A stretch of DNA of 64,000 bases from Shinisaurus crocodilurus (taxonomy: Eukaryota; Chordata; Lepidosauria; Squamata; Shinisauridae), in contig CM037877.1 in NCBI GenBank assembly GCA_021292165.1, positions 10,097,980-10,161,979 of the forward strand, in the 5' to 3' direction. Below the pieces are notes generated by a model. It ran no database searches. It was given only the letters and a program-made list of their open reading frames with translations, and had not been told where the DNA came from. The position numbers and the translations under genes are program-made. This document shows positions 1 through 10,674 of this stretch, in pieces; the stretch's first letter is position 1; every line of letters starts with the position of its first letter.

Positions 1-245
1 ACCTGCAGATTCCACAGTGGACCGGGTCTTTCTGAGTCATGCAGATTCCATTGACTTGCACACCAGCTTTTTACTTTGGGGGGGATTGTGCAAATGTACA
101 TTTGGGCAAGTGTATATTTGCAAACGAATGAAATTCTTGTACAAAAAACCCAATTCCGTCAATGAGCAGATGATGGAACAAAAGATGCCTGACATTCTGC
201 AAAACACAGACGGAACGGATTTAACAAAATCTATACCTACCTACC
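1..245 (+). repeat. AT-rich interspersed repeat, copy A (clipped by window start)
   Basis: This segment aligns by eye with 16456-16765 and with the reverse complement of 41386-41565. Shared landmarks are a CTGCAGATTCCRCAGTGG-like start, a TGTGCAAATGTRCATTT block, a GATGATGGAACARAAGATGCC block and an AACAAAA.CTRTAC end. It is non-coding. Copies B and C end in CATCCTT/AAGGATG, which suggests a non-autonomous DNA transposon, but the superfamily cannot be assigned. The left end is missing. Confidence 0.6.
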
Positions 246-1086
246 TAAAAAACCATCATGACCAGTGCCTCTTTAGATCACTAATAATGCTAACAGCTAA
301 CACAGGCCTGAAGCCATGATGAGCTCATAAGTAGTTAATGTCTCTCCACAGAGCTTTGCCTAAAAATCAATTCCAGTTACTCACAACTTCTCTCCCCTCC
401 TTTCTTCACTCAATTACCTTATTGACCTGCAAATGCATATGCACTTATTTACAAAGAGAGGAAAGATGCTTCAGGAATGTGGTGCTTTTCCTTTTGTGAG
501 GGATTTCGAAGCAAGTGGTGAAATTAAAGAAAGGCAGAGAGCAGATCTCTTTAAAAAAAAAAAAAGAAAAGAATGGGTGGGCAGAAGCTAGATCTGGAGC
601 TAGTGGCAGATTTACCATGGATGGTCAAGGATTACTGATACCCAAACATTTACCAATAGCATCAGCAGCACAATAAAGTGGATTTTTATGTGGAAGGACT
701 GTGAGCTCAGTTCTGGTACTCAAGAACAGATCATTGAGCTCAGAATACTTTAATTCTTTTGCATCGGCCTTCAGTTGGCGGGCCTCAAGAGAATAAAATA
801 TTTTGCCCTGACCCAGCTGTAGTCGTGTATAGCAACACGTAACTCACTTGTGTGCATAATGTGGACTGTTATGCTTGTTTGGGTTTGCATTGCAATGTTC
901 ATGTGGATGTGCACCAGAAGCTCCTCCCACTCAAATGATGCAGATTACCACTGAATGTGGATGTGTCATGGACCGGATCAGCCACACCATGTTCTGTGAG
1001 TAGAAGGGAAAACAGGCAAAATAGTGTGACTGCACCCCTTTTTGATCTTCCCTTCCTGTGGCCTTTTCCACTGGCACCAGGTGGAC
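246..1086. other. No recognised feature
   Basis: Mixed-composition sequence with an A-rich run near 551-566. I see no splice-flanked open frame and no repeat that recurs in the window. The short open frames near 931-1255 are not coding and partly overlap the adjoining snap-back element. Confidence 0.5.
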
Positions 1087-1833
1087 GCTAGTGGAGGGAG
1101 ATCCACCCACCACCCGACTCGCAGGACACACGGCGACTGCTGCTGCTGCGCCTGCTGAGCTGGGCCAAAAGCGAGCGCCAGCCAATACGCTCGCCGGACT
1201 TCCGGGTTCCCAGAGGTGCGTTATTTTATATAGGAAACGGCATAAGATATGTTAAAAGCGGCCAGGATTTCATAGAATCATAGAACAGTAGAGTTGGAAG
1301 GGGCCTATAAAGCCATCGAGTCCAACCCCCTGCTCAATGCAGGAATCCAGGTCAAAGCATCCCTGACAGATGGCTGTCCAGTTGTACCTTGAATGCCCCC
1401 AGAGTGGGAGAGCCCACCACCTCTCTAGGTAGTTGGTTCCATTGTCTTATTGCTCTAACAGTCAGGAAATTTTTCCTGATGTTTAGGTGGAATCTGGGTT
1501 CCTGTAACTTGAGCCCATTATTCCGTGTCCTGCAAACTGGGATGATCAAGAAGAGATCCTGGCCCTCCTCTGTGTGACAGCCTTTCAAGTACTTGAAGAG
1601 TGCTATCATATCTTGTGTAACTTGCGTAAATCGCAGCCATTTTTAACATATCTTACACCATTTTCTACGTAAAAAATGCACCGCCGGGAACCTGGAAGTC
1701 ACTTCCCCAGCTCGGCTCGGGAGAACGTGAGTCAAGTCGGGGAAACAGGTAGGAGGGATGGAGTTCAGGGGTGGTCAAGCCCAGTGAGTTCGCCGGACTT
1801 CCACCCCCCAAATGAAATCCTCACACATCCCTA
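1087..1833 (-). mobile_element. TA-flanked snap-back element, copy 1 (split by CR1)
   Basis: This is the inverted version of the elements at 12731, 18872 and 21477. The right end reads CACACATCCCTAG and the left end CTAGTGGAGGGAGATCCA. Inner arms matching each other surround the middle (ACGGCATAAGATATG on the left, CATATCTTACACC on the right). A CR1 fragment sits at 1271-1611 and separates the halves. Loop-forming arms, TA at both ends and absence of coding sequence fit a non-autonomous TA-target DNA transposon. Confidence 0.7.
1271..1611 (-). mobile_element. CR1 LINE 3' fragment
   Basis: The left edge carries the CATAGAAT octamer repeats typical of CR1 3' ends, followed by the standard GAGTTGGAAGGGGCCTA block. 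The minus strand encodes the end of CR1 ORF2: EEGQDLF, RTRNNGLKL, NFLTVRAIRQWNQLP, SHLSGML, clearly homologous to the larger copy at 47447-48352. It is 5'-truncated, keeping only the last ~85 codons. It is inserted inside the snap-back element, so it is younger than that element. Confidence 0.92.
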
Positions 1834-2025
1834 GAAGCCTTTATTTCTCTGCCTGCCTCCACCAAACAAGCCTCAAAACACTGTCTGTTCCTCGATGAAG
1901 TGATTTTTTTTCATTTGCTATTCGGTTTCTTTTTGGGTTGGTAATATGTTTGTGGGGGGAGAGGGGAATGACACAGATCACCATTGCATGCTTTCTGAAT
2001 AAAACAGAAAACTTACAGAAGGTTA

Positions 2026-2072
2026 TTATCTATCTCTACCTCTACCTCTACCTCCACCTCTATCTCTATCTC
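2026..2072 (+). repeat. (CTATCT/CTACCT)n short tandem repeat
   Basis: Imperfect hexamer array of TATCTC, TACCTC and CACCTC units. Confidence 0.85.
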
Positions 2073-2613
2073 AGTGTATTGTTTTAACAACCAACAGAAT
2101 GCCTAACTTCTTTCATTCTGCTGCAACACCCTTCTCCATACAAGTCCCCGCAGCCATTATTAGTCTTTTGGATTTCTTTAAAACCTTACAACTAGATTTT
2201 TTTTTCTTTAAGAAAGGGGAGGGGGAAGATAAGAGAATGTTGCTTCTGATATGAAACTGATGGATGTTTTATGAAGCACGTTTGACAATGACAGAAGAAT
2301 TTCCAGCATCAAAGACCCCTCCTAGATTGGCAGTGTGCTCTTTCCAGTGATCCAAGTGTTCAAAAAACCTCAATGTCTTACTTCTTAATGTGGCACCAGT
2401 TCTGAAGAACAGCAAACAAAGAAGGCTGCCCAAGAGATGGAGTTGCTGGCATCCTGTAACTTTCTGTGCTGTGCCGTCTGTCAAAAGCCAGGCAGCAGAT
2501 CTGCACAGCAGGAATCTGGCGGCCTTGGTATGTCAGAGAAGCATCAAGCAAATCTGCCCTGGGACATGAGTTAATGCTAAAATAATCATGAAAATGGCCA
2601 TAAATAAATAAAT

Positions 2614-2614
<1 letters not shown>

Positions 2615-2687
<73 letters not shown>
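2615..2687 (+). repeat. (ATT)n microsatellite
   Basis: About 24 uninterrupted ATT units, preceded by TAAATAAATAAATG as in a LINE/SINE tail. Confidence 0.97.
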
Positions 2688-3159
2688 TATTTTAAGAAAT
2701 GGGAAATTTGGGAATGTCAAAGAACTTCTGGTGTCATCAAGACTGGACTTGAAAAACTGAATCATTTAAAAATAAAATAAAATCAGGTATGTATATTTGC
2801 CTAATATTCAAGAAGCCTCAGCACTGTCTGACACTTGATAGCAAGTGGGTTGCTCTCAGTACAGTCTTTGGTGGCAAGATATGGAGATCTGCCTTGCATA
2901 CAGATGATGTGAATGAAAGTCTGAATGTTGATGGCATGGAGCAGAGTTATAACAGAAGAACAACTCTTTTGGTCTGCCATTTTCAGTGTATGCACAGTCT
3001 AATCTCCTGAGCCACTGAATTAAGGATGGTTCACACATTCATACATCTCACTTGACAGCTGTACCACTGAGCGGCAGGTTGCATGTGTGGATGAGCCCTT
3101 GCAGACCAAATATAAAACTGTCATATCACCTAAAATATCATGGGCCTGTGCTGCAGGCA

Positions 3160-3685
3160 TATGCCTGAATATGGATGGGAGAAAAGTGTGTATGGGGCAG
3201 AAGTGCACATACAAGCCTTACCCCTAAAAACAGGCATGCAGGTTTCTCTGCAGGCCAATGTTCTTTCAGCAGAAACTTTTGCAAAGGTTTTTTTAATCGG
3301 GTTTACACTTCCCCCCTACTTCTAGGTATTTGCGATATCATTTCTCCAGCTGATTTTGAATTATTTTTCATTCACATGAAAATTTGTACAGATTTTTCTG
3401 TGCAGTTCTTAAAAACACATTGGGGGGGGTATGCATTTGAAAATGTGTACATTAATTGCAGCACACTTTTGCAAATGTATACATTAGTTTAAAGTGATTT
3501 TCCAACTAACAAAGCCTTGCCTGGTGTGACCTTTATTTTCTGTTTTGAAAAATGCATCACACAGGTCAGAAATGCAGGTTTCAGTGGTAAACTGCATTCA
3601 GGTTTCAGTTGGGGGTCTGCAAATTTGGGAAGTTTGCATTAAAAATGTGAACCCAACTAATTTCTCACCCAGCCCTAGTTTCTCA
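3160..3685. repeat. Degenerate AT-rich repeat rich in TGCAAATGTRYA motifs
   Basis: Repeated TTTGCAAATGTATACATT, GAAAATGTGTACATTAATT and ATGCAGGTTTCAG motifs resemble the loosely related blocks at 6950, 27270, 47215 and 56580. It ends in CAGCCCTAG, like the ends of other elements here. Old and diverged, so boundaries are approximate. Confidence 0.4.
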
Positions 3686-3957
3686 GGGCATTCAGCTGAA
3701 TGCACTTCGACATCTTGTGTGATCAGGAAGCCTGATAATAATGCAAGGGTTCCCAATCTGAAAAGGTTCTAACAGAGAACATGGACAGTGACTGCCTCAC
3801 CATGGCAAAGGACTGAACCTCATCATTCCAGCACAGACAAGGCCAGCTCCAGCTTTGAGGAGGCCCTTGGGAAAGTGCCCTCTGGGAGACCAGTCACAGA
3901 AGTACATGGGGGCTGCAAGCTGCCAGTTTACATTTCCCATATAGTCCCCAACATAGC

Positions 3958-4469
3958 ATCAACATTGCCTCCGGAAAATCCTGCGAATTACTTGGGAAGA
4001 TAGGCGAACAAATGTCAGTGTACTGGAAGAAGCAAAGACTACTAGCATTGAAAAAATGATCCTTCAACGCCAACTTCAGTGGACCGATCATGTTGTTCGA
4101 ATGCCTGACTGCCGTCTCCCAAAGCAGTTACTTTATTCCCAACTCAAAGATGGAAAGCGGAATATCGGTGGTCAATATAAGAGGTTTAAAGATGCTCTTA
4201 AGGCTAATATTAAAAAATGCAATATAAACATCAAAAACTGGGAAGCTCTGGCCCATGAACGATCTAACTAGAGGTTGGCCTTTTACAAAGGTTCTATGGA
4301 CTTTGAAGAAGCTCGAGTGCAAGGTGAAAGGGAGAAACGTGCTAAGCGAAAAGCACGTCAAATGAATCCTTTACAGGACCATCTTCCATCTGGTAACCTG
4401 TGTCCTCACTGTGGGAAGCTGTGTGGATCTAGAATTGGCCTCCACAGTCACTTACGGACCCATCGCTAG
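3958..4469 (+). pseudogene. Vingi-like LINE ORF C-terminal fragment with one nonsense codon
   Basis: Reading CAA CAT TGC CTC CGG, the frame gives QHCLRKILRITWEDRRTN, then MILQRQLQWTDHVVRMPD and LPKQLLYSQLKDGKRN, nearly identical to residues ~340-517 of the copy at 39353. At 4269-4271 a TAG replaces the Trp codon seen in the other copy (SKWRLAF), so the frame is broken once. After it the frame continues to a C-terminal finger-like motif CPHCGKLC...HSHLRTHR and the natural TAG stop. The catalytic YADD region is absent because of 5' truncation. No function expected. Confidence 0.85.
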
Positions 4470-4507
4470 AGTCTACACAATTTTCTTTAGAATATTCCTC
4501 CTTTCAA

Positions 4508-5866
4508 AATCTCCTTTTTTTTTTTTTTAATTTTTTTTTTTTTTTTTAAAGATCACACATACACACAAAAAAAACCATAAACCTACAAATCATACACTAC
4601 AAGTGCACCCGTCACCCCGGGGCCAAAACCAATTCTATCCACATGATCCATTATTAATCTATATTCCAAAAATACATCATATCATGACATGGCTTACTCC
4701 CTTTCCCCTTTACTAAAACATAATCTAAAAATGACCCCCATATTTCCTTAAAATTATTTTCCTTTAATTGTCCCCTTTTACATTTGATACTACATGTTAG
4801 TTTATCATTTAAAGCAATATCCCAAACCTCTTTATACCAGTCTATTATTAAATACTGATGTTGAACTTTCCAGTTCCTTGCAATCAATAATCTCCCTGCC
4901 GCTAATAAACTTACAATTAGTTCCTTTTTCTCTTGTGAGCACAAAAGTTTCTCCGTTATTGATAACAATGCTAATTTTGGACAGACCTCCACATTAATAC
5001 CAATACCAATAATTAGTGAAATTTCTCCAAAAATTTTATTCCAAAAATCCAATACACTTTTACAGCTCCACCACATATGAGCATAAGTACCAAGTTCCTG
5101 ACATCCTCTCCAACACAATGGAGCACAATTACTATCTATCTTATTTAATCTTACTGGAGTCAAATACCATCTCCAAACAGTTTTTAAAAAATTCTCTTTT
5201 ATCCTTACCGACATATTTCTTAATATACGTCTGCCCCAAATATTTCTCCACCCCGCATTTGATATCTCCTCCTCAAACTCCATTTCCCACATCATCTTAA
5301 GGTTGTCTTTTTTCGCTTCAATCCTCTGCATCATTTTATATATCTCCTTAGTTAACCCTCTAGAAGAAACATTCCCTTCTATAAGTTCTCTAGACAACAC
5401 TTTCTTTTCAAATCCAGTAAACTCCCTCTCATACTCGTTTTTCTTTTTCCATTTCTTAGTCCACTGATCTAATTGCATTAAATTTAACCACGAAATTCTA
5501 TCTGGCCCAATCATTTCCAATATTTGTTGTCTAGTCTCAATTTTTCCCATCCAATCCATTAATTTGATAACCTTATTTTCCCTAAATATTGCCTCCCAAT
5601 GCTGTGCATTTACTGGAAAGTCCTCCATTGCTACAACTGGAGTTAACGGTGATATCCCTGGTATAAAGATCTGTCTGTTACTGTTCCAAATCCCTACCAT
5701 ATTTTTCAGGAAGGGATTTTCTATTCTTTTTACACTAGTAATACTTTTTTTTGAAAATAAAAATTTTTCCATCCCCATTTCTATTTCCTGCGTTTCTATT
5801 TCTACCCACAAAATATTCTTCCTAACTAAAATATCCATAATAAACCTTAACTGATTTTTGTAAAAA
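4508..5866 (-). mobile_element. L1 LINE 3' portion (5'-truncated) nested in Vingi-like LINE
   Basis: The left edge is a T-rich run (4508-4549), the antisense of a poly(A) tail. A ~100-bp 3' UTR follows, then the ORF2 C-terminal region. A second copy of the family lies at 44611-45271 and a third, different part at 24953-25328. Both flanks are one Vingi-like 3' UTR, which dates this insertion after that LINE. A clean target-site duplication is not resolvable because both junctions are T/A-rich. Confidence 0.88.
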
Positions 5867-5910
5867 AAATTTATCCTGGAAGACAATCTTACTCGGTCAC
5901 GAGTGATCAC
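4654..5910 (-). pseudogene. L1 ORF2 C-terminal region, open 418 codons, chimeric start
   Basis: The protein is the post-RT C-terminal segment of L1 ORF2p. The cysteine cluster CWRGC...HMWWSC near residues 260-280 is the known C-terminal motif of L1 ORF2, followed by DFWNKIFGEI. No RT or endonuclease domain remains. About the first 14 residues (MITRDRVRLSSR) are not L1: they come from antisense reading of the Vingi-like 3' UTR. The frame is open through to a stop, so the insertion is not very old. Not a functional gene. Confidence 0.85.
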
Positions 5911-5935
5911 CTGACTGTCTGACTGATCACTCCAC

Positions 5936-6949
5936 TAGGGGCACCATTTAAATTCCCCATAATACCCCTGGGTTATGCTATGTTGGGGGCATTGTGCTTA
6001 AATTATGGATACTTGAAGACCCAGCCCCCTAACTTGACGGTGTAAAGCTAGCATCACTACCAGTGGGCCCTGCCAGAACTATGGAGTATTTAATAAAATA
6101 AATTATGTGCTGTTGACAGGCCTGTGCATAGAGCAACTATGGCATGCAACAAGTAAAAAAAGTTTAACTTGGAGAGGGAGAAAAGTCAGAACTTGGCGTG
6201 ACTCAATACAGCTGGTTGGGCTCTTAATTGACACCCAGAGTAGAGCAGCTGTTGTCTACAATCTCCTTCATAGTAAATTGCGAGTGTCGTGTTAGAGTCC
6301 TTTTGCAAGAACAAAAAGAAACCTCAGCCACAGTATATCTGTGCAGTCCAATCCTATTCATGTTTGCTCTGAAGTAAATCCCACTCTATTAATGGCCCTT
6401 ACTCACAGCATCCTTAACATAATTCTCCCTCAAGCCCAGTTAAGGACTTGTGGTACAAGTCCCTAATGAACGGGATATCCTTCAGGCATACCAGTTCGCT
6501 TGGGACAGCCACTGTTTCATCATTCCTACCAGCCCTCTTGTCCCCAGCCATAAAATGCCCCCAAATGTCTTCTTCTAGATTGTCCTCAGAATGATCAAAA
6601 TGATTCATTTCTTAGCATTATATTGAATATGTGTGGTATGTATTTGGTGCCTTGTAGCCAGTGGCTTGGTTCATCTGCGTCTGTCGTTGTTGTATACTTG
6701 GTTTTTTCCACTTTCTGTACATGGTATACATGTAGTCTGGATTGTGAAATGTTGGAGTGTACAGAATGGAGATGGAACCTTGATCAGATTTAGGCTGCAA
6801 TGCTATGCCTATGTACCTCAGAGTTTGCTTTAGTGAACTAAATGTGTCTTAATTTTGATTAAACCTTTAGGATTGAGGATAGGAGAACCACTGATGCTCA
6901 AGTTCACCAAGATTCTCCAGTCTACACCTTGAAGTTCAGTCCACCTTGC
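5936..6949. other. Mostly unannotated, with one short MITE-like fragment
   Basis: The segment 6330-6400 carries GCAGTCCAATCCTAT and CTCTGAAGTAAATCCCACT, also seen at 50640-50725 and 55805-55880. The rest has no recognisable gene or repeat. Confidence 0.5.
6330..6400. repeat. Short 'CAGAAGTAAATCCCACT' repeat, copy 1
   Basis: It shares the CTCTGAAGTAAATCCCACT core with 50660-50690 and starts with the CAATCCTAT terminal motif that also ends the GC-rich elements at 16997 and 49841. A small non-autonomous element is likely. Confidence 0.5.
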
Positions 6950-7264
6950 TTCCATTTTCTTTCACAATCTATTTTTCCATTCATTTTGATGGGGAAAGTG
7001 CGGATTTCAGTTTGCATTTTTTAAAAGCCTGCACCCAAATGCATGCACGCTTTCCCCCCATAGACTAAAGTGTGAAAATTCATATATATATATATATATA
7101 TATATATTCAAATGCACATTTTTCTAAAGTACACATTTTGCCAACATGGTCATAAGCCTGGGACTATGTGAGCTTTTTCTGAAAACTACTCCCATCATGT
7201 TCAGGGTTGAGAATGGAGCATTCAAGTGAGAACATGAAACAAATTGAAATTCTCATACGTCCCT
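6950..7264. repeat. Degenerate AT-rich repeat ending in CATACGTCCCTGGG
   Basis: It contains TTGCATTTTTTAAAAGCC, CCATAGACTAAAGTG (also at 56903-56917) and an (AT)n run at 7082-7109. The terminal TCTCATACGTCCCTGG resembles the TCATACATCCCTAGG end at 57090-57105. Confidence 0.45.
7082..7109 (+). repeat. (AT)n microsatellite
   Basis: About 14 AT units inside the degenerate repeat. Confidence 0.95.
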
Positions 7265-7679
7265 GGGCTCTTATTTTCCTTTGGATGAGACAGCACTGGA
7301 GACTTACTGTATCTTTTGTAACATTTGCTTTATTCACAAATATATAAGTGGAGACAAAGAGGCACTCCAACAAAGAAACAGACGTGCCACGACACATTGG
7401 ATCACCAGAGGAAGGCTCTGCATGCCAAGATGCTTCAGCTTCAGCGACCATCACCCGACTCTTTCCCTTTGTCTCCGACCATCCTTTCCAAATGGCTATT
7501 TGTCACACACCCTGATGACCATCTCATTCAAAGCCTCAGAGATCCTTAACCATTAGGACCCATCAGCCAACCACTCTAAGCTATTCATTAGCAAAGGGAA
7601 TATCTGGCCAGAAGAATATAATTGTAACTATATATTCAGTCAACTCATCTGTGAGGATAGTGACTTGGTCTGGCCATCT

Positions 7680-7735
7680 CTCCCTCCCTCCCTCCCTCCC
7701 TCCCTCCCTCCCTCCCTCCCTCCCTCCCTCCCTCC

Positions 7736-7786
<51 letters not shown>
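7680..7786 (+). repeat. Compound (TCCC)n(TC)n(AC)n(AT)n microsatellite
   Basis: Four arrays follow one another: TCCC at 7680-7736, TC to about 7750, AC to about 7776, then AT. Confidence 0.97.
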
Positions 7787-7788
<2 letters not shown>

Positions 7789-7790
7789 TC

Positions 7791-8159
7791 TCAGCTTCAC
7801 CTACTGTCTGTGACAAGTATCCAGGTGTGAATTAGTTGGCTTGAATCCCTTGGATCTCATTTTGCAAAGAGTGTTGGACTTGCTTGGGACTCCAGTGTAA
7901 GTAGATTATGTTTGAGCAATTTTCCTGGGACTAGCTCTGGGCTGGCCTATGGCTTTGGTGCTGAATCCTGATACCATGTCCCCAACACCAATCCACATCT
8001 CACCTGACTCAAATATTGCTGCAGATTTACATTTGAAATAGCCATCTAGTTTCTTTATTTCCATTATGTTTTAAATTGAACTTTTGTTTTCACCGCAAAC
8101 ACATTTTTTTTAAATTACTCCTGTGGTACTATTAAGCATCCCCTCCATTCAATTTGGGC
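7791..8159. other. No recognised feature
   Basis: Moderately AT-rich sequence without recurring repeats or plausible coding sequence. Confidence 0.5.
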
Positions 8160-8500
8160 TTTGTCAATTTCTTAATGGATACTACCATATTAAATGATGG
8201 ATCGTCTTACAGGGGAATGCCAAGGAGTAAACGACAAATGAATGGATTGGTTGGAAGTCACCTGGGATGATCGGCAGGGTAAATTTTTAATAAGCAGATG
8301 AAGCGCTGAGTGATTTACTGATAATCCCCGCATGGGGAGTCAGAAGAGGCTAAAGGAACAAAGGTTTATGGTCCCTTTGGAGATTTGTTTCATCTACACA
8401 TCAGACTACAATTAATGGCCATTTGACTGTTGTTCTCCTGCTGGACTTTGGTGGATTAATTCAGTAAATAAAAGTGACAGAGCCTTATCCCATGGCAGTA
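8160..8500. promoter_or_regulatory. Candidate conserved non-coding block
   Basis: Repeat-free and AT-balanced, with homeodomain-like TTAATGG, CAATTAATGG, GGATTAATTC and AAATTTTTAATAAG cores. It does not recur elsewhere in the window. It looks like vertebrate conserved enhancers, but the only evidence is composition, motif density and absence of repeats. Confidence 0.35.
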
Positions 8501-9242
8501 TAATAGAAAATGGCTGCACCTGCTATTTGCGAATCATTGCTTGCCAGGGCATTGACCTTTTCTATCCTGGCTACAGCTAATAAGAGAAATTATGGGACTG
8601 ATCACTTAAATTTCATTATAAGAACTGCAATGACAGTTTGTCTCTTTCCTTGGGTATTTGCTGTACACCACAGCTCCTGTGTCAACATGGCGTCTGTTTC
8701 TGAAAACCAACTGGCTCTGGCTAGAGGGGTAAAAGGAAGTTTTGTTTTTAAAGCTAAGACTCATCCAAGCACAATTGATAATTACCTAACAGCAGGCCTT
8801 GTTTATGCACAGTTGTCCTTATTGTCAGGTCCAACTAGATGAGGCAGCAGCAGTTCCATGTGTTTTAAATGTGGAGCTGTACCAAACACAGAGCGACTGT
8901 AGATTCAGGGCTCACTTTTAATCCAGAAGGAACAGATAGGTAAGGAGTACAGAGCCCTCCATTTCCCTGACCTACAATTTACCTCCCCAGGGACTTTTCT
9001 CACCACTGTCCTCAGTGCTGGTTTCCAAGCTTGGCTGAGGTAAGGGGTAAGGTTCTATACTCCTTATTCACATGGACCTTTGGATATTAAAAAGTGGAAC
9101 CCCCTCTTTCTACATGATTGGGCACTTCCATGTGTTTAAGCACAGAAAATGGGCACTGTCACATATAGTTTGGCCATCAGTTGCTTAGGCCAAAGGTTGG
9201 GGAAATACGTTAGGGCAGGAAGACAGGCAGCAAACTATTTAT
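8501..9242. other. No recognised feature
   Basis: An open frame of 110 codons starts at 8510 but has no family resemblance, no nearby splice context and no composition change. Confidence 0.5.
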
Positions 9243-9999
9243 TTATTTATTTATTTATTTATTAATTATATTTATACCCCACCTTTTTTCCTGCAAGGAA
9301 CCCAAGGCGGCTTACATAATCATCATCCTCTCCATTTTATCCTCACAACAACCCTGTGAGGTAGGTTGGACCACCAGACTAATAGTCTTGTGGTCCAAAG
9401 GCAGAAGACCCATAATATTAGTTTCTGTTCTTGCCACAGTGAGTGTTCCATTACACTCCAGCGAACATTACAAGAACATCCCCAGCCTTCCTCTCCAGCT
9501 TGGAGATAGAAAAGGAGAATGGAGAAGACAGATCCCTGTGCTCTAGACCCGCCCCCCCACACTGGCAAGGAAAGGAAAGAAAAAGGAAAGACTCCATAGC
9601 TACCTGTCTTGTTGTTGCTCTCTTGTTGGAAGGGGTCCTGCATGGCAGAGGGGAGCAACAGGTGTGCGCATTCCTGTTTGCTGACTTCTATAGGCTAAAT
9701 TTGAGCGCTTATACTTTTCCCTGGGTTCCCTGGCAAGGGTTTCCTTTGTTTCGTATTGTTTCTAATCACTGTTGATCACCCTGTTGAATGCTTGCCATCA
9801 TCGCGAGTTCCTTTGTGTGCTTATGGCTATCTTTGTGCTCACAACATTTCAGTTCATTTTTAAAATGAGGTAGGTTAGGCTGAGAGTCAGTGACTGACCC
9901 AAAGTCACCCAGTGAGTTTCATGGCAGAGCGGGGACTAGAACCCGGATCTCCTGAGTCCCAGTCCAACACTCTAACCACTATGCAACACTGGCTCTCTG
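9243..9999 (-). mobile_element. tRNA-derived MIR/CORE-type SINE, split by a 498-bp insert
   Basis: Reading the minus strand from 9999: a tRNA-like head with GAGCCAGTGTTGCATAGTGG (A box) and ATCCGGGTTCTAG (B box), a middle with AGTCACTGACTCTCAGCC and CACAGGGTTGTTGTGAGG like mammalian MIR, and a tail AAAGGTGGGGTATAAAT ending in (AAAT)n. The two SINE parts are 9243-9367 and 9877-9999. The break lies between TAGGTT and AGGCTGAG, which are contiguous in the intact copy at 53685-53910. Confidence 0.9.
9357..9876. mobile_element. 498-bp insertion with 11-bp target-site duplication
   Basis: The direct repeat TGAGGTAGGTT occurs at 9357-9367 and 9866-9876, exactly at the break in the SINE, so 9368-9865 is an insertion. 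It opens with a palindrome (9366-9398): TTGGACCAC, mismatch, AGACT, AAT, AGTCT, mismatch, GTGGTCCAA. The other end is TTCATTTTTAAAA. No coding region or second copy is visible. The 11-bp TSD fits LINE-type retroposition better than common DNA transposons; identity unknown. Confidence 0.75.
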
Positions 10000-10674
10000 T
10001 TGTGGGTTCTCCTACCTTGATGGGTTTAAGAGTCTGGTTGAATCTTTCTATTGGGGAAGGCCACCCTCTTGCAGGGCTTATTCTAAGGTTCTTTTCAGGA
10101 AAGTTTCTCCTGTGCCTTTAGTTTCTCCTGTGTATGTTAATCTAATCAGTGCAAGACTCTCATCCGCTGCCCATTCATGCTTTCTAGAACTCAGTCACCC
10201 TCTATTCACGCCTTCATTTGCATCCTGTGCGCCAGTCTGGTCGAGGCTGTTCATTTCTCATGAACCCAAGCTTACCCAAATTGCTGGGGCCTGCTATGGT
10301 CTTCTTTGTGCTTGACATAACTATAACTAAATTGTCATTAATTATATTTACCCATGACAATAGCAGGAAGGATGCAGGAAGCAGGGGACTCAGCCATTGT
10401 CAATATGACTGAGTTGCTTTGTGCAGTACACAATATTGGCAGGGATGCCAGGCAGAGTGCAAAACTAGGGACTCGGCCATCACCCAGAAGAATGTCTGCT
10501 CCTTCCATTCCTGGCAGAGTGCCTCTCTCAGCATGGAGAAAAGCTAAAATGGGTATGAAACAGGGCCAGATGTTGTCAGTGGTTTGGCCACTGGGGCCAG
10601 TTTCACATAGTTCTGCACCCCTGAGTTGAAGGATTTCATGGGGCAATGCTAGGAATGACCTATCTTTGGGACCC
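10000..10674. other. No recognised feature
   Basis: No recurring repeat or convincing coding sequence. Open frames on both strands at 10338-10781 lack family features. Confidence 0.5.

Larger units (their letters stand above)
3958..5935 (+). mobile_element. Vingi/Ingi-like LINE 3' portion, interrupted by L1
   Basis: The coding part 3958-4469 matches codon for codon the end of the ORF at 39353-40890. It is followed by the same 3' UTR (TAGAGTCTACACAATT). The UTR is broken near 4508 by an L1 on the minus strand and resumes near 5866 with TTTATCCTGGAAGACAATC and CTCGGTCACGAGTGATCACC, ending near 5935. The family name is my best guess from protein style; the RTE/I-group lineage should be checked. 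Confidence 0.8.

Noticed and set aside
8510..8842. 110-codon plus-strand frame starting MAAPAICES
   Set aside because: No recognisable family; no supporting splice sites or repeat identity.
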